This document shows, piece after piece, positions 35,962-50,199 of a stretch of DNA of 64,000 bases. Positions within the stretch are counted from its first letter, which is position 1. Each line of letters starts with the position of its first letter. Under the pieces are notes generated by a model. The model was not told where the DNA came from, ran no database searches, and saw only the letters and a list, made by a program, of their open reading frames with translations. The DNA is from an uncultured Acetobacteraceae bacterium (GTDB lineage Bacteria; Pseudomonadota; Alphaproteobacteria; Acetobacterales; Acetobacteraceae): contig CAMKWS010000001.1 in NCBI GenBank assembly GCA_946476985.1, positions 62,001 through 126,000 on the forward strand. The letters are read 5' to 3'. The translations under genes and the position numbers were made by a program.

Positions 35962-37152
35962 TCAAACGCTGGCAGCAAAAAAGGCTGCAATACGCTCTGC
36001 AAGACGTTCTGCCAATGCTTTTTTATCCATTTCTGGCCACGTTTCTTCTTCCTCTTTATCGGAGAAAAAATGAACCTGATTACGACTACCACCAAAGCAA
36101 TATTTACTAACATCATTCGCAAGCAACCAATCACATCCCTTACGTTGACGCTTTTGTCGAGCATGATCTTTTACAGATTCAGTCTCAGCCGCAAAACCTA
36201 CAACGAGAGTAGGGCGTAAGGTACACTGGCTTAGAGTTGCCAGAATATCTGGATTTTCCACCAACGATATTGCAGGAGGCCCATTAGCCGTTTTTTTTAA
36301 CTTATTCGCATGCTGGCTTTCTGCACGCCAATCACTTACAGCAGCCACACATACAGCCACATCAGCCGGCAAGGCATCTAAGCACGCTACCTTCATTTCC
36401 TCAGCGGTTTGTACATCAACTCGTAAAACCCCGGGAGGGGTTGATAGGGCCACAGGACCGCTCACAAGCGTAACGCTAGCCCCCAGCCTTGCAAGAGATT
36501 CAGCAATTGCAAACCCCTGCAGCCCAGAAGAGTGATTCGAGATATAGCGCACCGGATCAATCGGTTCGCGAGTTGGGCCTGCTGTTACAAGAACCTTTCG
36601 TCCTGATAAAGCAGAAGAGCGCCCCAAAAGCTTTACCGCTTCATCAACAATAGACTCAATACTGGCCAAGCGCCCCACACCTGTTTCACCACAGGCCATT
36701 TCACCTTCCACAGGCCCTACAAAACGTACACCACGTTTTTGAAGCGTCTGAACATTATTATGAGTAGCTGGATGCTGCCACATGTGAACATTCATAGCAG
36801 GCGCTAAGAGAATAGGGGCATCAGTCGCCAATAAAAGGGTTGTCGCAAGATCGTCAGCTAACCCATGTGCCATGCGGGCCATGAGATTAGCCGTTGCAGG
36901 GCAGACCACAACCGCATCTGCTGACCGAGCTAATTGAATATGGCCTATTTGACTTTCTTGAGCTGCCTTGAACAATTCATCATGCACGGCAGAGCCACAT
37001 AAAACTTCAAGTGATAGCGGGGTTACAAACTCTTTTGCTGCAGCCGTCATGACAGGAGTTACATCCATTCCTTGCCGTCTTAGCTCGCGCGCAACATCCA
37101 GCGCTTTATACGCAGCTATACCACCTCCAAGGATGAGCAATACCCGAGGCAT
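35962..37152 (-). CDS. coaBC: Bifunctional phosphopantothenoylcysteine decarboxylase / phosphopantothenate-cysteine ligase
   Basis: GGGIAAYKALDVAREL, APAMNVHMW, VTAGPTREPIDPVRYISNHSSG. Confidence 0.95.
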   Translation of the reverse strand: MPRVLLILGGGIAAYKALDVARELRRQGMDVTPVMTAAAKEFVTPLSLEVLCGSAVHDELFKAAQESQIGHIQLARSADAVVVCPATANLMARMAHGLADDLATTLLLATDAPILLAPAMNVHMWQHPATHNNVQTLQKRGVRFVGPVEGEMACGETGVGRLASIESIVDEAVKLLGRSSALSGRKVLVTAGPTREPIDPVRYISNHSSGLQGFAIAESLARLGASVTLVSGPVALSTPPGVLRVDVQTAEEMKVACLDALPADVAVCVAAVSDWRAESQHANKLKKTANGPPAISLVENPDILATLSQCTLRPTLVVGFAAETESVKDHARQKRQRKGCDWLLANDVSKYCFGGSRNQVHFFSDKEEEETWPEMDKKALAERLAERIAAFFAASV

Positions 37153-37154
37153 AA

Positions 37155-37943
37155 TTAAAGGCGCCAGCCAGAATGAATCGCAACAATGCCACCAGAGAGA
37201 TTTTTATATGTTACCCGCTCTAACCCGGCATTACGCATCATCAAGGCAAGCGCCTCTTGATCCGGAAACATACGAATGCTTTCAGCTAAATATTGATAAC
37301 TCTCCGCATCACCTGCAATCATTTGCCCCATTCGCGGCAAAACCTGAAAAGACCACGCATCATATATGGGAGCTAGTGCAGGGCTCTCTACGCGAGAAAA
37401 TTCCAGACAAAGAAAGCGTCCACCTGGCTTCAATACACGCCGCACTTCCCGCAGCACGGCGTCTTTATCGGTGCAGTTACGCAAGCCAAATGCCATAGAA
37501 ACTCTGTCCATAGAGGCATCAGGAAAGGGAAGAGCCTCTGCATCAGCGACACAAACATCAATATCGCTAATCAGACCAGCTTTAATGGCTCTTTCACGCC
37601 CGACAGTGAGCATTGCTTCATTAATATCAGATAAAACAGCGTGCCCACCACCACGACGCAACCAGCCAAACGTAATATCTCCAGTACCGCCCGCTAGATC
37701 CAGCAAACGATGATTCGGCTGAGGCGAGAGCATCGTAACAAATATACGCTTCCATACCCGGTGAATGCCCAAAGACATGGCGTCATTCATCAGGTCATAT
37801 TTACCCGCAACGCTCTCAAAAACCTGTCGCACTAAAGGTTTTTTCTCATTACGCGGCACATCACGATATCCGAAATCAATCGTATCACGATCAAAATCAG
37901 CTGACGAAGAAGGGGAGGTGTGGGATGAAAGCTGTTCAGTCAT
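37155..37943 (-). CDS. ubiE: Ubiquinone/menaquinone methyltransferase UbiE
   Basis: YDLMNDAMSLGIHRVWK, DLAGGTGDI, FGLRNCTD. Confidence 0.95.
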   Translation of the reverse strand: MTEQLSSHTSPSSSADFDRDTIDFGYRDVPRNEKKPLVRQVFESVAGKYDLMNDAMSLGIHRVWKRIFVTMLSPQPNHRLLDLAGGTGDITFGWLRRGGGHAVLSDINEAMLTVGRERAIKAGLISDIDVCVADAEALPFPDASMDRVSMAFGLRNCTDKDAVLREVRRVLKPGGRFLCLEFSRVESPALAPIYDAWSFQVLPRMGQMIAGDAESYQYLAESIRMFPDQEALALMMRNAGLERVTYKNLSGGIVAIHSGWRL

Positions 37944-37972
37944 AACCTATCGTTATCTCATTGCGGGTATTT

Positions 37973-38875
37973 ATGCCAGAACTCCCAGAAGTTGAAACAC
38001 TCCGTCGAAGCCTTCAGCCTACCCTTCAGGGCAATACCCTTACAGATATATATGTTAACCGCCCAGACCTCAGAAAACCATTTCCACCTCATCTTAAGAC
38101 GATTCTTCTAGGAAAAACGATCCATCGGCTAAGGCGGCGCGCGAAATATCTTCTCATTGATTTTGACCATAACTGGACGTTACTCATTCACCTCGGCATG
38201 TCGGGAAGAATTTTTATCGACCCTGTAGCCGCTCCGCCGCCACGCAAACATGAACATATGGTGCTTGTCACCAATAAAGGCGTTCGCATATCTCTTGTTG
38301 ACCCGCGACGTTTCGGCTTGGTTGACCTCTATAAAACGAGTGAAGAAAATACCTCACCCTTACTGCGTCATTTAGGATTAGAGCCCTTAGATGACATCAC
38401 CTTTACACCAAATGCACTCTTCCAAGCTCTTTTCACAACACGGAGCCCTCTTAAAAACGCCCTCTTAGATCAACATCGCATAGTCGGCTTGGGGAACATT
38501 TATGTATGTGAAGCTCTTTTCAGAGCGCAACTCAGTCCGTTAAAAGCTGCCAACACCCTTAGCAAAAAAGAAACCAATTTACTCCACTCCGCCATTGTTT
38601 ATATTTTGCAGCAAGCAATTGAGGCTGGAGGCTCCACCTTACGAGACTATGTCCACACAGACGGACGCCCAGGAGCCTTTCAGGAGCTACATCTGGTTTA
38701 TGGAAAAGAAGGGGGAAATTGTCCCCGCTGTGAAGGAAAAGGCCGCATAGTAAGCATTAAGCGCATCACGCAAAGCGGTCGATCCACATTCTTTTGTTCC
38801 CATTGTCAGAAAAATGGGGATAAAAGAGGAGAACTATCAAAGAGAAAGCTTGACGTACCCTCAATGGGAGCGTAA
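37973..38875 (+). CDS. mutM: Formamidopyrimidine-DNA glycosylase
   Basis: [14 protein letters not shown]-terminal zinc finger [30 protein letters not shown]. Confidence 0.96.
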   Translation: MPELPEVETLRRSLQPTLQGNTLTDIYVNRPDLRKPFPPHLKTILLGKTIHRLRRRAKYLLIDFDHNWTLLIHLGMSGRIFIDPVAAPPPRKHEHMVLVTNKGVRISLVDPRRFGLVDLYKTSEENTSPLLRHLGLEPLDDITFTPNALFQALFTTRSPLKNALLDQHRIVGLGNIYVCEALFRAQLSPLKAANTLSKKETNLLHSAIVYILQQAIEAGGSTLRDYVHTDGRPGAFQELHLVYGKEGGNCPRCEGKGRIVSIKRITQSGRSTFFCSHCQKNGDKRGELSKRKLDVPSMGA

Positions 38876-38925
38876 ATGGCAGACATTATTTTGTAGCGAA
38901 CTTATCCGCAGGAAAACCGAAGCCC

Positions 38926-39195
38926 ATGGCAAACACCGCATCTGCCCGTAAACGTATCCGTCAGAACGAGCGCCGTCGTCTGCGTAATGCTTCTCGGCTG
39001 TCTCGTATGCGCACTTTCATCAAGCATGTTGAAAAAGCTATCCTTTCTGGCGACAAAGCCTCTGCAGCTGAAGCTTTCCGCGCTGCTCAGCCTGAATTGC
39101 AACGCGCAGCTGGTAAGGGTGTGATTTCCCGCAACACAGTGAGCCGTAAACTTTCTCGTTTGTCAGCTCGCATTAAATCCCTGTCCGCAGCTTGA
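38926..39195 (+). CDS. rpsT: 30S ribosomal protein S20
   Basis: [33 protein letters not shown]. Confidence 0.97.
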   Translation: MANTASARKRIRQNERRRLRNASRLSRMRTFIKHVEKAILSGDKASAAEAFRAAQPELQRAAGKGVISRNTVSRKLSRLSARIKSLSAA

Positions 39196-39243
39196 TTTAT
39201 TGAGCCTAAAGACACGCTTTCATTCGCATGGAAGCATTTGAGA

Positions 39244-39269
39244 GCGCGCCTTTTGGCGCGTTCTTTTTT
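39244..39269 (+). terminator. Rho-independent terminator of rpsT
   Basis: CGCGCC-TTTT-GGCGCG followed by TTCTTTTTT. Confidence 0.8.
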
Positions 39270-39419
39270 CGTGAGACACGCTCTGTAAACTTCACTTAAA
39301 GCGAGTAGAGTTTGCAGAGAGGCTACCAGTGGCCTTGCTTGTTAGCGAAAACTACTTGATTACACCTTCCGGCGAGCATTACCCTATCCGCTGGTACGAA
39401 TGCAATATGGAGATCAGAA

Positions 39420-40883
39420 GTGGAAAAAGCTCAGTCCCAGGACGTTGCTATGGCCTCTTCTGATGCACTTACTCTTTCTGAGTCGTGGGGGCGTATTCGT
39501 GACCGTCTTAAAGGTGAAGTAGGCGATGTTGAATATCGCATGTGGATTCAACAAATCGTTCTGGGGCCACTAGATGAAGATGAGATCATTCTCTACCTTC
39601 CTGAGCGTTTCTTACGAGATTGGGTGCGTGCTCAATACGGCGAACGCCTCCAATCACTTTGGCAGCAAGAAAGTAGCCTAGTTCACCGCGTTGAACTTCA
39701 GGTTCGCAAAACAAGCCCAGCCGAATCTTCGTCCAATACAAACACGCATGCAGAAACTTCCGCTGCACAAAGCGGTATTGCCGCAATCGCCCGTGAAGAT
39801 GCAGCTGCTCTCGACCAGCAAGCGACAGGTGGCGCACCCAGCGGTGAAGTTCGTAATGATCTAGCTGTCCCTCTAGATAAACGCTTCACGTTTGATAGCT
39901 TTGTTGTCGGCAAACCAAATGAATTTGCCTACGCCTGCGCTCGCCGTGTTGCAGAACGACCTGCAAGCCCAGGTTTTAATCCGTTATTCCTTTATGGTGG
40001 TGTAGGTTTGGGTAAAACCCACCTTATGCATGCTATTGGCTCCGAACTTATTACGCGGGGAAATGTTTCAGTAGCCTATATGTCTGCTGAAAAATTTATG
40101 TACCGCTTTATCGCCTCCATGCAGGCAAAATCACAAATGGAATTCAAAGAACAACTACGTTCTGTTGATGTTTTGATGATTGATGATCTGCAGTTCCTTA
40201 TTGGCAAAAATAGCACTCAGGAAGAATTCTTCCACACATTCAATGCCCTTGTAGATGCAGGCCGGCAGATTATCGTCAGTGCAGATAAAAGCCCGTCTGA
40301 CCTCTCTGGTCTTGAGGACCGCCTGCGTACGCGCTTGGGCTGTGGCATGGTGGCAGATATTCATGCAACGACCTTCGAATTGCGCATTTCCATTTTGGAA
40401 GCAAAAGCACGCGCTTCTGGCACCCCTGTTCCAGCAAAAGTGCTTGAATATCTTGCACATAAAATCACAACCAATGTGCGTGAGCTTGAGGGGGCTCTAA
40501 ACCGTCTGATCGCGCATGCCGACCTCGTTGGGCGTCCTGTTACGTTAGAATCAACACAGGATGTCCTTAAAGACATGCTCAAGGCCCATGAGCGACGTGT
40601 CACGATTGATGAAATTCAACGAAAAGTTGCCGAACATTGGAATATCCGCCTTACGGACATGTCTTCTGCTCGGCGAGCACGTGCTGTTGCTCGGCCTCGT
40701 CAGGTGGCTATGTATCTAGCAAAACACCTTACAAGTCGCAGTTTGCCTGAAATTGGCCGTAAATTTGGTAACCGAGACCACACAACGGTCATGCATGCTG
40801 TGACGCGTGTAACTGAACTTATGGAGCAGGATCCCAGCTTTGCTGAGAGTGTCGAGCTTCTAAAACGCATGTTAGAGAGTTAG
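39420..40883 (+). CDS. dnaA: Chromosomal replication initiator DnaA
   Basis: GGVGLGKTHLMHAIG, DVLMIDDLQFL, GNRDHTTVMHAVTRV. Confidence 0.97.
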   Translation: MEKAQSQDVAMASSDALTLSESWGRIRDRLKGEVGDVEYRMWIQQIVLGPLDEDEIILYLPERFLRDWVRAQYGERLQSLWQQESSLVHRVELQVRKTSPAESSSNTNTHAETSAAQSGIAAIAREDAAALDQQATGGAPSGEVRNDLAVPLDKRFTFDSFVVGKPNEFAYACARRVAERPASPGFNPLFLYGGVGLGKTHLMHAIGSELITRGNVSVAYMSAEKFMYRFIASMQAKSQMEFKEQLRSVDVLMIDDLQFLIGKNSTQEEFFHTFNALVDAGRQIIVSADKSPSDLSGLEDRLRTRLGCGMVADIHATTFELRISILEAKARASGTPVPAKVLEYLAHKITTNVRELEGALNRLIAHADLVGRPVTLESTQDVLKDMLKAHERRVTIDEIQRKVAEHWNIRLTDMSSARRARAVARPRQVAMYLAKHLTSRSLPEIGRKFGNRDHTTVMHAVTRVTELMEQDPSFAESVELLKRMLES

Positions 40884-40956
40884 AGGTCTTTCCAAGCTCT
40901 CATCTATTTTGTTAAATAGAGACACGAAACTGTTCGATAAGGCTTTTGGGGTCATC

Positions 40957-42081
40957 ATGAAATTTACGGTTGATCGCGCACCATTGCAGCGCGCACTATC
41001 ACACATCCATGGTGTTGCGGAAAAACGCAATACTATCCCCATTCTAGCCAACGTACTGCTTACCCATGACGGTGAAGCTTTACGCCTGACAGCAACGGAC
41101 ATGGAAATTGCCGTTGTTGAGGAAATTCCTTCTGAGGGAACGCGTGCTGGCTCTGTCACTGTTCCTGCTGCTGTTCTTTTTGAGATTGTTCGTAAACTTT
41201 CGGATGGTAGCCAAATTGAGTTTGAGCAGAAAGACCCAGAAGAGCCACTCCACTTGCGTGCAGGTCGCTACGCTACAAGCTTAAACGTTCTTCCTGTAGA
41301 TGATTTCCCAGCCATGGTTGCCGGTGATCTTCCGCACCATTTTACCATTCAGTCTTCTATTCTTCGGACATTGATTGATCGCACGCGTTTTGCAATGTCC
41401 AGCGAAGAAACACGTTATTATCTCAACGGCATTTATCTCCATATCGCTATGAAGGGAAAAAAGAACGTTCTCCGCGCCGTTGCTACCGATGGGCATCGCT
41501 TAGCAAAGGTTGACACCGAATTGCCTTTCGGCGTTGAAAAAATGCCGGGTGTTATCATCCCACGTAAAACCGTAACAGAAGTACGGAAATTGCTTGATGA
41601 CGACAGTGCCTCCATTGAAGTGGCGCTTTCTGAAACGCGTATCCAATTCCGCATTGGCTCCATCTTGCTAACCTCAAAACTGGTAGATGGAACCTTCCCG
41701 GAATATTCACGTGTTATCCCAGAAAACAACACACGTATTCTGCGCGTTAGTAAGCAAGATCTTGCCTCCGCCGTTGGGCGCGTGGCTGCTATTAGCCAGG
41801 AACGCTCTCGTCCTGTTAAGCTGACTGTCACAAAAAATCATCTGACCCTCTCTGCCATTAGCCCAGACCAGGGTGTGGCTAAAGAAGAACTAGATGAAAA
41901 CAGCGTCACATATGACAGTGATGAAGTTGAGATCGGCTTCCAAGCTCGCTACCTGACAGACATCACAGACCAGATTGATGCTGAGGCTGAATTCGCATTG
42001 GCCGACAGTGCCTCGCCAACGCTTATCCGTGATACAGAGCAGCCATCCGCTCTGTATGTGCTTATGCCGATTAGGGTCTAA
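40957..42081 (+). CDS. dnaN: DNA polymerase III beta subunit
   Basis: MKFTVDRAPLQRALSHIHGVAEKRNTIPILANVLL; C-term YVLMPIRV. Confidence 0.97.
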   Translation: MKFTVDRAPLQRALSHIHGVAEKRNTIPILANVLLTHDGEALRLTATDMEIAVVEEIPSEGTRAGSVTVPAAVLFEIVRKLSDGSQIEFEQKDPEEPLHLRAGRYATSLNVLPVDDFPAMVAGDLPHHFTIQSSILRTLIDRTRFAMSSEETRYYLNGIYLHIAMKGKKNVLRAVATDGHRLAKVDTELPFGVEKMPGVIIPRKTVTEVRKLLDDDSASIEVALSETRIQFRIGSILLTSKLVDGTFPEYSRVIPENNTRILRVSKQDLASAVGRVAAISQERSRPVKLTVTKNHLTLSAISPDQGVAKEELDENSVTYDSDEVEIGFQARYLTDITDQIDAEAEFALADSASPTLIRDTEQPSALYVLMPIRV

Positions 42082-42089
42082 TCACCCCC

Positions 42090-43193
42090 TTGCAGTTACA
42101 ACGCCTCACATTAACGAATTTTCGTAATTACCGGCGTTGTGTCTGGGAGCCTGCCGCTTCTATATCTGTTCTCACAGGCCAGAATGGAAGCGGTAAGACC
42201 AACATGCTGGAAGCTTTATCGCTTTTAGCACCAGGGCGAGGTCTCATTAACTCTCCCTCTCATTTGTTACCTCGACACGGTACGAATGAGTGGGGCGTAA
42301 GCGCCACGCTTAAAAGAGGGGGGGACCGCTTTAATCTTTCGACAGGCAGCGTAGAAGGGAAGGGACGACGCAGCTTTCTACTTGAAGGTGAAAAAGTCCG
42401 TACGCAGTCTGATATTGCTCCGCTTTACGCATGTGTATGGCTTACCCCACAAATGGATCGCCTCTTCCACGAAAGTGCTGCTGGCCGTAGACGTTTTCTT
42501 GATAGATTAACAGTCGCCCTTGTACCTGGTCACGCACAGCAACTCATGGCACATGAACGCTCGGTCATGAGCCGCAATCGGGTACTCCTAGAGCAACCTC
42601 ACGAGACAATTTGGCTTGATTCCCTCGAAGATTCTATCAGCCGCCACGCTGTGGCAGCAACTGCGGCGAGATTAAATCTTATTGAATCTTTACATAACAT
42701 GCCTTTCGGCAATGAGGATTTTCCACAGACAATTTTTCAACTGAACTGTCCCATTGCCCGACAATTAAACCAGATGCCTGCCTTGCAGGTAGAAGATGCT
42801 CTGCGTAAGGAACTCAAACGCACACGCCATCATGACCAAATGCGAAAAAGCACCTCTATAGGAGCGCATAAGGCTGATTTTACCTTACTGGATAAGAACA
42901 GCCAACGTGACGCTACACACTCGAGCAGCGGTCAGAAAAAGATAATGCTTTTAAGCGTTATTCTATCTCACGCCCATTGCATCACACGAGCATGGGGAGA
43001 AGCACCTGTTATCCTCCTGGATGAACCGCTGACGCATCTGGATGAGAAGCGCCGCACCGTTCTTATGGAAAGCTTACTCGCATTAAACACAACAACCCTC
43101 CTGACAGGCACAGAAGATGATCTTTTTGCCCCTTTAAAGGGGAGTGCTGAATTTCTTCATATCTCAAATGGTACACTCTCTTATGCATCATGA
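42090..43193 (+). CDS. recF: DNA replication/repair protein RecF
   Basis: LTLTNFRNYRR, GQNGSGKTNMLEALSLL, SSGQKK. Confidence 0.95.
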   Translation: MQLQRLTLTNFRNYRRCVWEPAASISVLTGQNGSGKTNMLEALSLLAPGRGLINSPSHLLPRHGTNEWGVSATLKRGGDRFNLSTGSVEGKGRRSFLLEGEKVRTQSDIAPLYACVWLTPQMDRLFHESAAGRRRFLDRLTVALVPGHAQQLMAHERSVMSRNRVLLEQPHETIWLDSLEDSISRHAVAATAARLNLIESLHNMPFGNEDFPQTIFQLNCPIARQLNQMPALQVEDALRKELKRTRHHDQMRKSTSIGAHKADFTLLDKNSQRDATHSSSGQKKIMLLSVILSHAHCITRAWGEAPVILLDEPLTHLDEKRRTVLMESLLALNTTTLLTGTEDDLFAPLKGSAEFLHISNGTLSYAS

Positions 43194-43310
43194 GGGATAA
43201 ATATTCATTTTTGAGCAAGATTTCCGAATGATAAACTGCACTAGCACTGGTCATTAGTAGCTTATCGCAGTATATTTCCCCTTTGTATCCGTTGACCGTA
43301 ACCGGAGTAG

Positions 43311-46650
<3,340 letters not shown>

Positions 46651-46717
46651 CAAAATAGCCTATAACAGCAGGCCCCCATCACGAGTTTAAAAGACGTTTC
46701 TGAGAGGTATCCCCATT

Positions 46718-48046
46718 ATGAGTTCCGTAACAACCGCTGTTATTTTAGCTGCTGGTATGGGGACGCGTATGAAATCACGGCTTCCTAAAGCCATGCAACG
46801 GCTTGGAAACCGCCCAATGATCAGTCACTTGATTGAGACTGCCGAAAAAGTTGTGGACCAAATCGTAGTGGTAATTGGGCCAGATATGGAGCAACTCGCA
46901 AGGGTCGTAACTCCTCATAAAACTGTTGTGCAGAGCGAACGACTTGGCACAGGGCATGCCGCAAAAATTGGGCTTGATGCAATCCAAGAGGGAAGGGCAA
47001 TCATCCTGTATGCGGATAACCCGCTTCTGACTCAGAAAACAATGCAGCACCTTTTGGCGGCTCATACTCAAGAAACATCTTTAGCCTTATTAGGCATGAC
47101 GCCTAACACACCAGGCCATTATGGCCGCCTTATTACTAACAAAGAGGGCGGGGTAACGCGCATCGTTGAATTTAAGGATGCTTCAGAAGAAGAAAAACAA
47201 ATAACACTCTGCAATGCAGGAATGATGTGTGCTGATGTCAAGCACCTTAAAGAATGGCTAGGAAAGATCACACCTAACAACGCACAAAATGAATATTACT
47301 TAACAGATATCGTTCAACTAGCAGCGCAACAAGGGCGTGTGTCATGTGTAGAAGGAAGTGAAAACGAGCTAGCTGGGATTAATTCTCGTACAGAACTCGC
47401 TATTGCTGAAAATCGCCTCCAAGAACGACTACGTCAGCACGCTATGGAACAAGGTGTTACTTTGGTTGACCCTTCTTCTATCTATCTCAGCACAGACACT
47501 GTGCTTGCATCTGATGTCACAATTGAACCGAATGTGTTTATCGGCCCCAATGTTACCCTGCATGAAGGCTGCACTATCCGTGCGTTTTCTCACCTCGAGG
47601 GTTGCACTGTTCATTCTGGCGCCATCATTGGCCCTTATGCACGCTTACGCCCTGGAGCCATTTGTGAATCAGAAAGCCATGTTGGTAATTTTGTCGAGCT
47701 CAAAAATGCAACCTTAGGCCGTGGCAGCAAAGCAAATCATTTAAGCTACTTAGGGGATGCAAAAATCGGCGAATATAGTAACATTGGTGCAGGAAGCATC
47801 ACCTGTAACTATGACGGCGTTTTTAAGCATCAAACAACCATTGGTAGCCGCTGTTTTGTCGGGTCAAATAGCATTATGGTAGCTCCGGTTCAGATTGGTA
47901 ATGACGCATTGACTGCAGCAGGAAGTGTCATTACCCAATCAGTCCCAGCTGAGGCCTTGGCGTTTGGGCGTGCACGGCAAACTAACAAAATGGGGCAGGG
48001 GCTTGCCTTGAAGCAAGCACTAAAGAAGAAAAAGGAGCAGGGCTGA
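46718..48046 (+). CDS. glmU: Bifunctional UDP-GlcNAc pyrophosphorylase / glucosamine-1-P acetyltransferase
   Basis: LAAGMGTRMKSRLPKAMQ, left-handed beta-helix C-terminus. Confidence 0.96.
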   Translation: MSSVTTAVILAAGMGTRMKSRLPKAMQRLGNRPMISHLIETAEKVVDQIVVVIGPDMEQLARVVTPHKTVVQSERLGTGHAAKIGLDAIQEGRAIILYADNPLLTQKTMQHLLAAHTQETSLALLGMTPNTPGHYGRLITNKEGGVTRIVEFKDASEEEKQITLCNAGMMCADVKHLKEWLGKITPNNAQNEYYLTDIVQLAAQQGRVSCVEGSENELAGINSRTELAIAENRLQERLRQHAMEQGVTLVDPSSIYLSTDTVLASDVTIEPNVFIGPNVTLHEGCTIRAFSHLEGCTVHSGAIIGPYARLRPGAICESESHVGNFVELKNATLGRGSKANHLSYLGDAKIGEYSNIGAGSITCNYDGVFKHQTTIGSRCFVGSNSIMVAPVQIGNDALTAAGSVITQSVPAEALAFGRARQTNKMGQGLALKQALKKKKEQG

Positions 48047-49869
48047 TGTGTGGTATTTGTGGCGTTGTTGGGCATCGTCCCGCTACTCCAATTGTATTTG
48101 AAGGCCTACGCCGTCTAGAATATCGTGGATACGATTCGGCGGGGATAGCTACCGTTGACAAAGGCCAGGTTGCCCGTTGCCGTGCCGCTGGTAAGTTGGA
48201 CAATCTAGGTAAAGCTCTGCAGGAAACTCCTCTGAGCGGCTCAACTGGTATTGGACATACAAGATGGGCCACACATGGTGCTCCCACAACAACCAACGCA
48301 CACCCTCATCGAGCTGGGCAGGTTGCTATTGTCCATAACGGTATTATCGAGAACTTTTCTGAATTAAAAAAAGTCCTAGTAGCCAAAGGCCGTCACTTCG
48401 AAACAGAAACCGATTCAGAGGCTGTTGCCCACCTCCTTGATGAGCATATCCAACAAGGTATGTCTCCTAAGGATGCAGCTTTTGCGACAATTCAAAAGCT
48501 ACAAGGCGCTTACGCCATTGCAATGATCTTTGAAGGACATGATAACCTTCTTATTGGGGCTCGCCACGGCGCACCTTTAGCAATTGGCTATGGAGAAGGG
48601 GAAATGTTCCTCGGGTCCGATAGTCTTGCATTAGCCCCTCTCTCAGACCAAATTACATATCTGGAAGATGGCGACTGGTGCGTTTTGACGCAGGATAAAG
48701 TAGAAATTTTCAACGCAAAAGGGGATAGTGTTGAACGTCCAGTCCAAACCACGTCTCTCACCACAGGACAAATCGGGAAGGACGGCTATAGGCACTTCAT
48801 GGAGAAAGAACTCCACGAACACCCTGTCGCAATTGGCCAAACATTACAGCGCGTTATTGATCCCGAAACACGGCGCATTGCTCTTCCTAAAATGCCGTTT
48901 GACGCAGCCACTCTCCCTCGGGCGACTATTACAGCCTGCGGCTCTGCCTTTTATGCAGGAGTGGTTGGCCGCTATTGGCTTGAAGAGTTTGCAAGACTTC
49001 CTGTTGATATTGATGTCGCTTCAGAACTGCGCTATCGCAACCCGCCGCAGCCTAACCAAGGTTTAGCGTTACTCATTTCTCAATCAGGAGAAACAGCAGA
49101 TACTCTCGGCGTTTTAAGAGAGCTAAAAGCTGCTGGACAACGCATTGTCTCCGTTTTGAATGTTGAGCATTCCACAATGGGGCGCGAGAGTGACCTCGTG
49201 CTCGGTATGGTCGCAGGCCCAGAAATCTCTGTTGCCTCAACCAAAGCTTTCACCGCTCAGCTCTCTGTTCTCGCAGCACTGACAATTGATTTCGCACGTA
49301 GCCGCGGTACGTTATCCGAAGAACGCGAACGTCAGCTCACTGATAGTCTTCTAGATCTACCATCCCACGCTTTAGATGTTCTTGGGCTATTTGATGAAAT
49401 TAGGTCTATGGCTCGTGTCATTGCGCAGGCACGCGATGTCCTTTATCTCGGGCGGGGCATATGTATGCCTATTGCTCAAGAAGGCGCTCTTAAGCTCAAA
49501 GAAATTAGCTATATTCACGCAGAAGCCTACGCTGCGGGTGAGCTTAAGCATGGTCCTATTAGCTTGATCGACCATACCGTCCCAGTCGTTGCGATCGCAC
49601 CATCGAATATTTTGTTTGATAAGACCCTCTCAAACCTACAAGAAGCCAAAGCAAGAGGAGGGCGTATCCTTGTATTTACCGATGCTAAAGGCGCTGAGCG
49701 CTTGAAGGATGTTGCTGAACACATCGTTGTCTTACCAGATATTGACGCCTTCGCCGCACCTATTCTGTACACTATACCGGTACAAATCTTAGCTTATGAG
49801 GTAGCTCTTCTGAAAGGCACTGATGTAGACCAACCGAGAAATTTGGCAAAATCTGTGACCGTCGAATAA
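48046..49869 (+). CDS. glmS: Glutamine-fructose-6-phosphate aminotransferase
   Basis: MCGICGVVGHR, EYRGYDSAGIA, two SIS domains, C-term DVDQPRNLAKSVTVE. Confidence 0.97.
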   Translation: MCGICGVVGHRPATPIVFEGLRRLEYRGYDSAGIATVDKGQVARCRAAGKLDNLGKALQETPLSGSTGIGHTRWATHGAPTTTNAHPHRAGQVAIVHNGIIENFSELKKVLVAKGRHFETETDSEAVAHLLDEHIQQGMSPKDAAFATIQKLQGAYAIAMIFEGHDNLLIGARHGAPLAIGYGEGEMFLGSDSLALAPLSDQITYLEDGDWCVLTQDKVEIFNAKGDSVERPVQTTSLTTGQIGKDGYRHFMEKELHEHPVAIGQTLQRVIDPETRRIALPKMPFDAATLPRATITACGSAFYAGVVGRYWLEEFARLPVDIDVASELRYRNPPQPNQGLALLISQSGETADTLGVLRELKAAGQRIVSVLNVEHSTMGRESDLVLGMVAGPEISVASTKAFTAQLSVLAALTIDFARSRGTLSEERERQLTDSLLDLPSHALDVLGLFDEIRSMARVIAQARDVLYLGRGICMPIAQEGALKLKEISYIHAEAYAAGELKHGPISLIDHTVPVVAIAPSNILFDKTLSNLQEAKARGGRILVFTDAKGAERLKDVAEHIVVLPDIDAFAAPILYTIPVQILAYEVALLKGTDVDQPRNLAKSVTVE

Positions 49870-50199
49870 TCTCAAGAGGGGGGCTGGCAAGGGAAATGCC
49901 ATAACCTCCCTCAACCTTATATCTATTACTAAAAAAATTAATGCTATTTTAGAGTATTTACTCCGCAAAATCGGCTTACTAACAGTTGCTTAATCTCTGT
50001 TTTATCCTTAGATTTAGCGGGTGATTCATGCTTGGCTAAACAATGCTACAAAATGATAGGATGTGCCTATTATTTAGCATAATTAACAGGCATCATAAAT
50101 TCAAAAAGGGGGAGATAAACTCCCTCCATGGCGTCGTAGTCACAAAATTTTAGTGGGCCAACGGAGTGTTGAGCAAGAGATGAGAAGGGAACAAAACAG

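Noticed and set aside
38876-39419. Possible chromosomal origin upstream of dnaA
   Set aside because: Only one DnaA-box-like match seen by eye (TTATCCGCA near 38909); no cluster of boxes or AT-rich unwinding element. In many alphaproteobacteria oriC is not at dnaA. GC skew over the genome would be needed.
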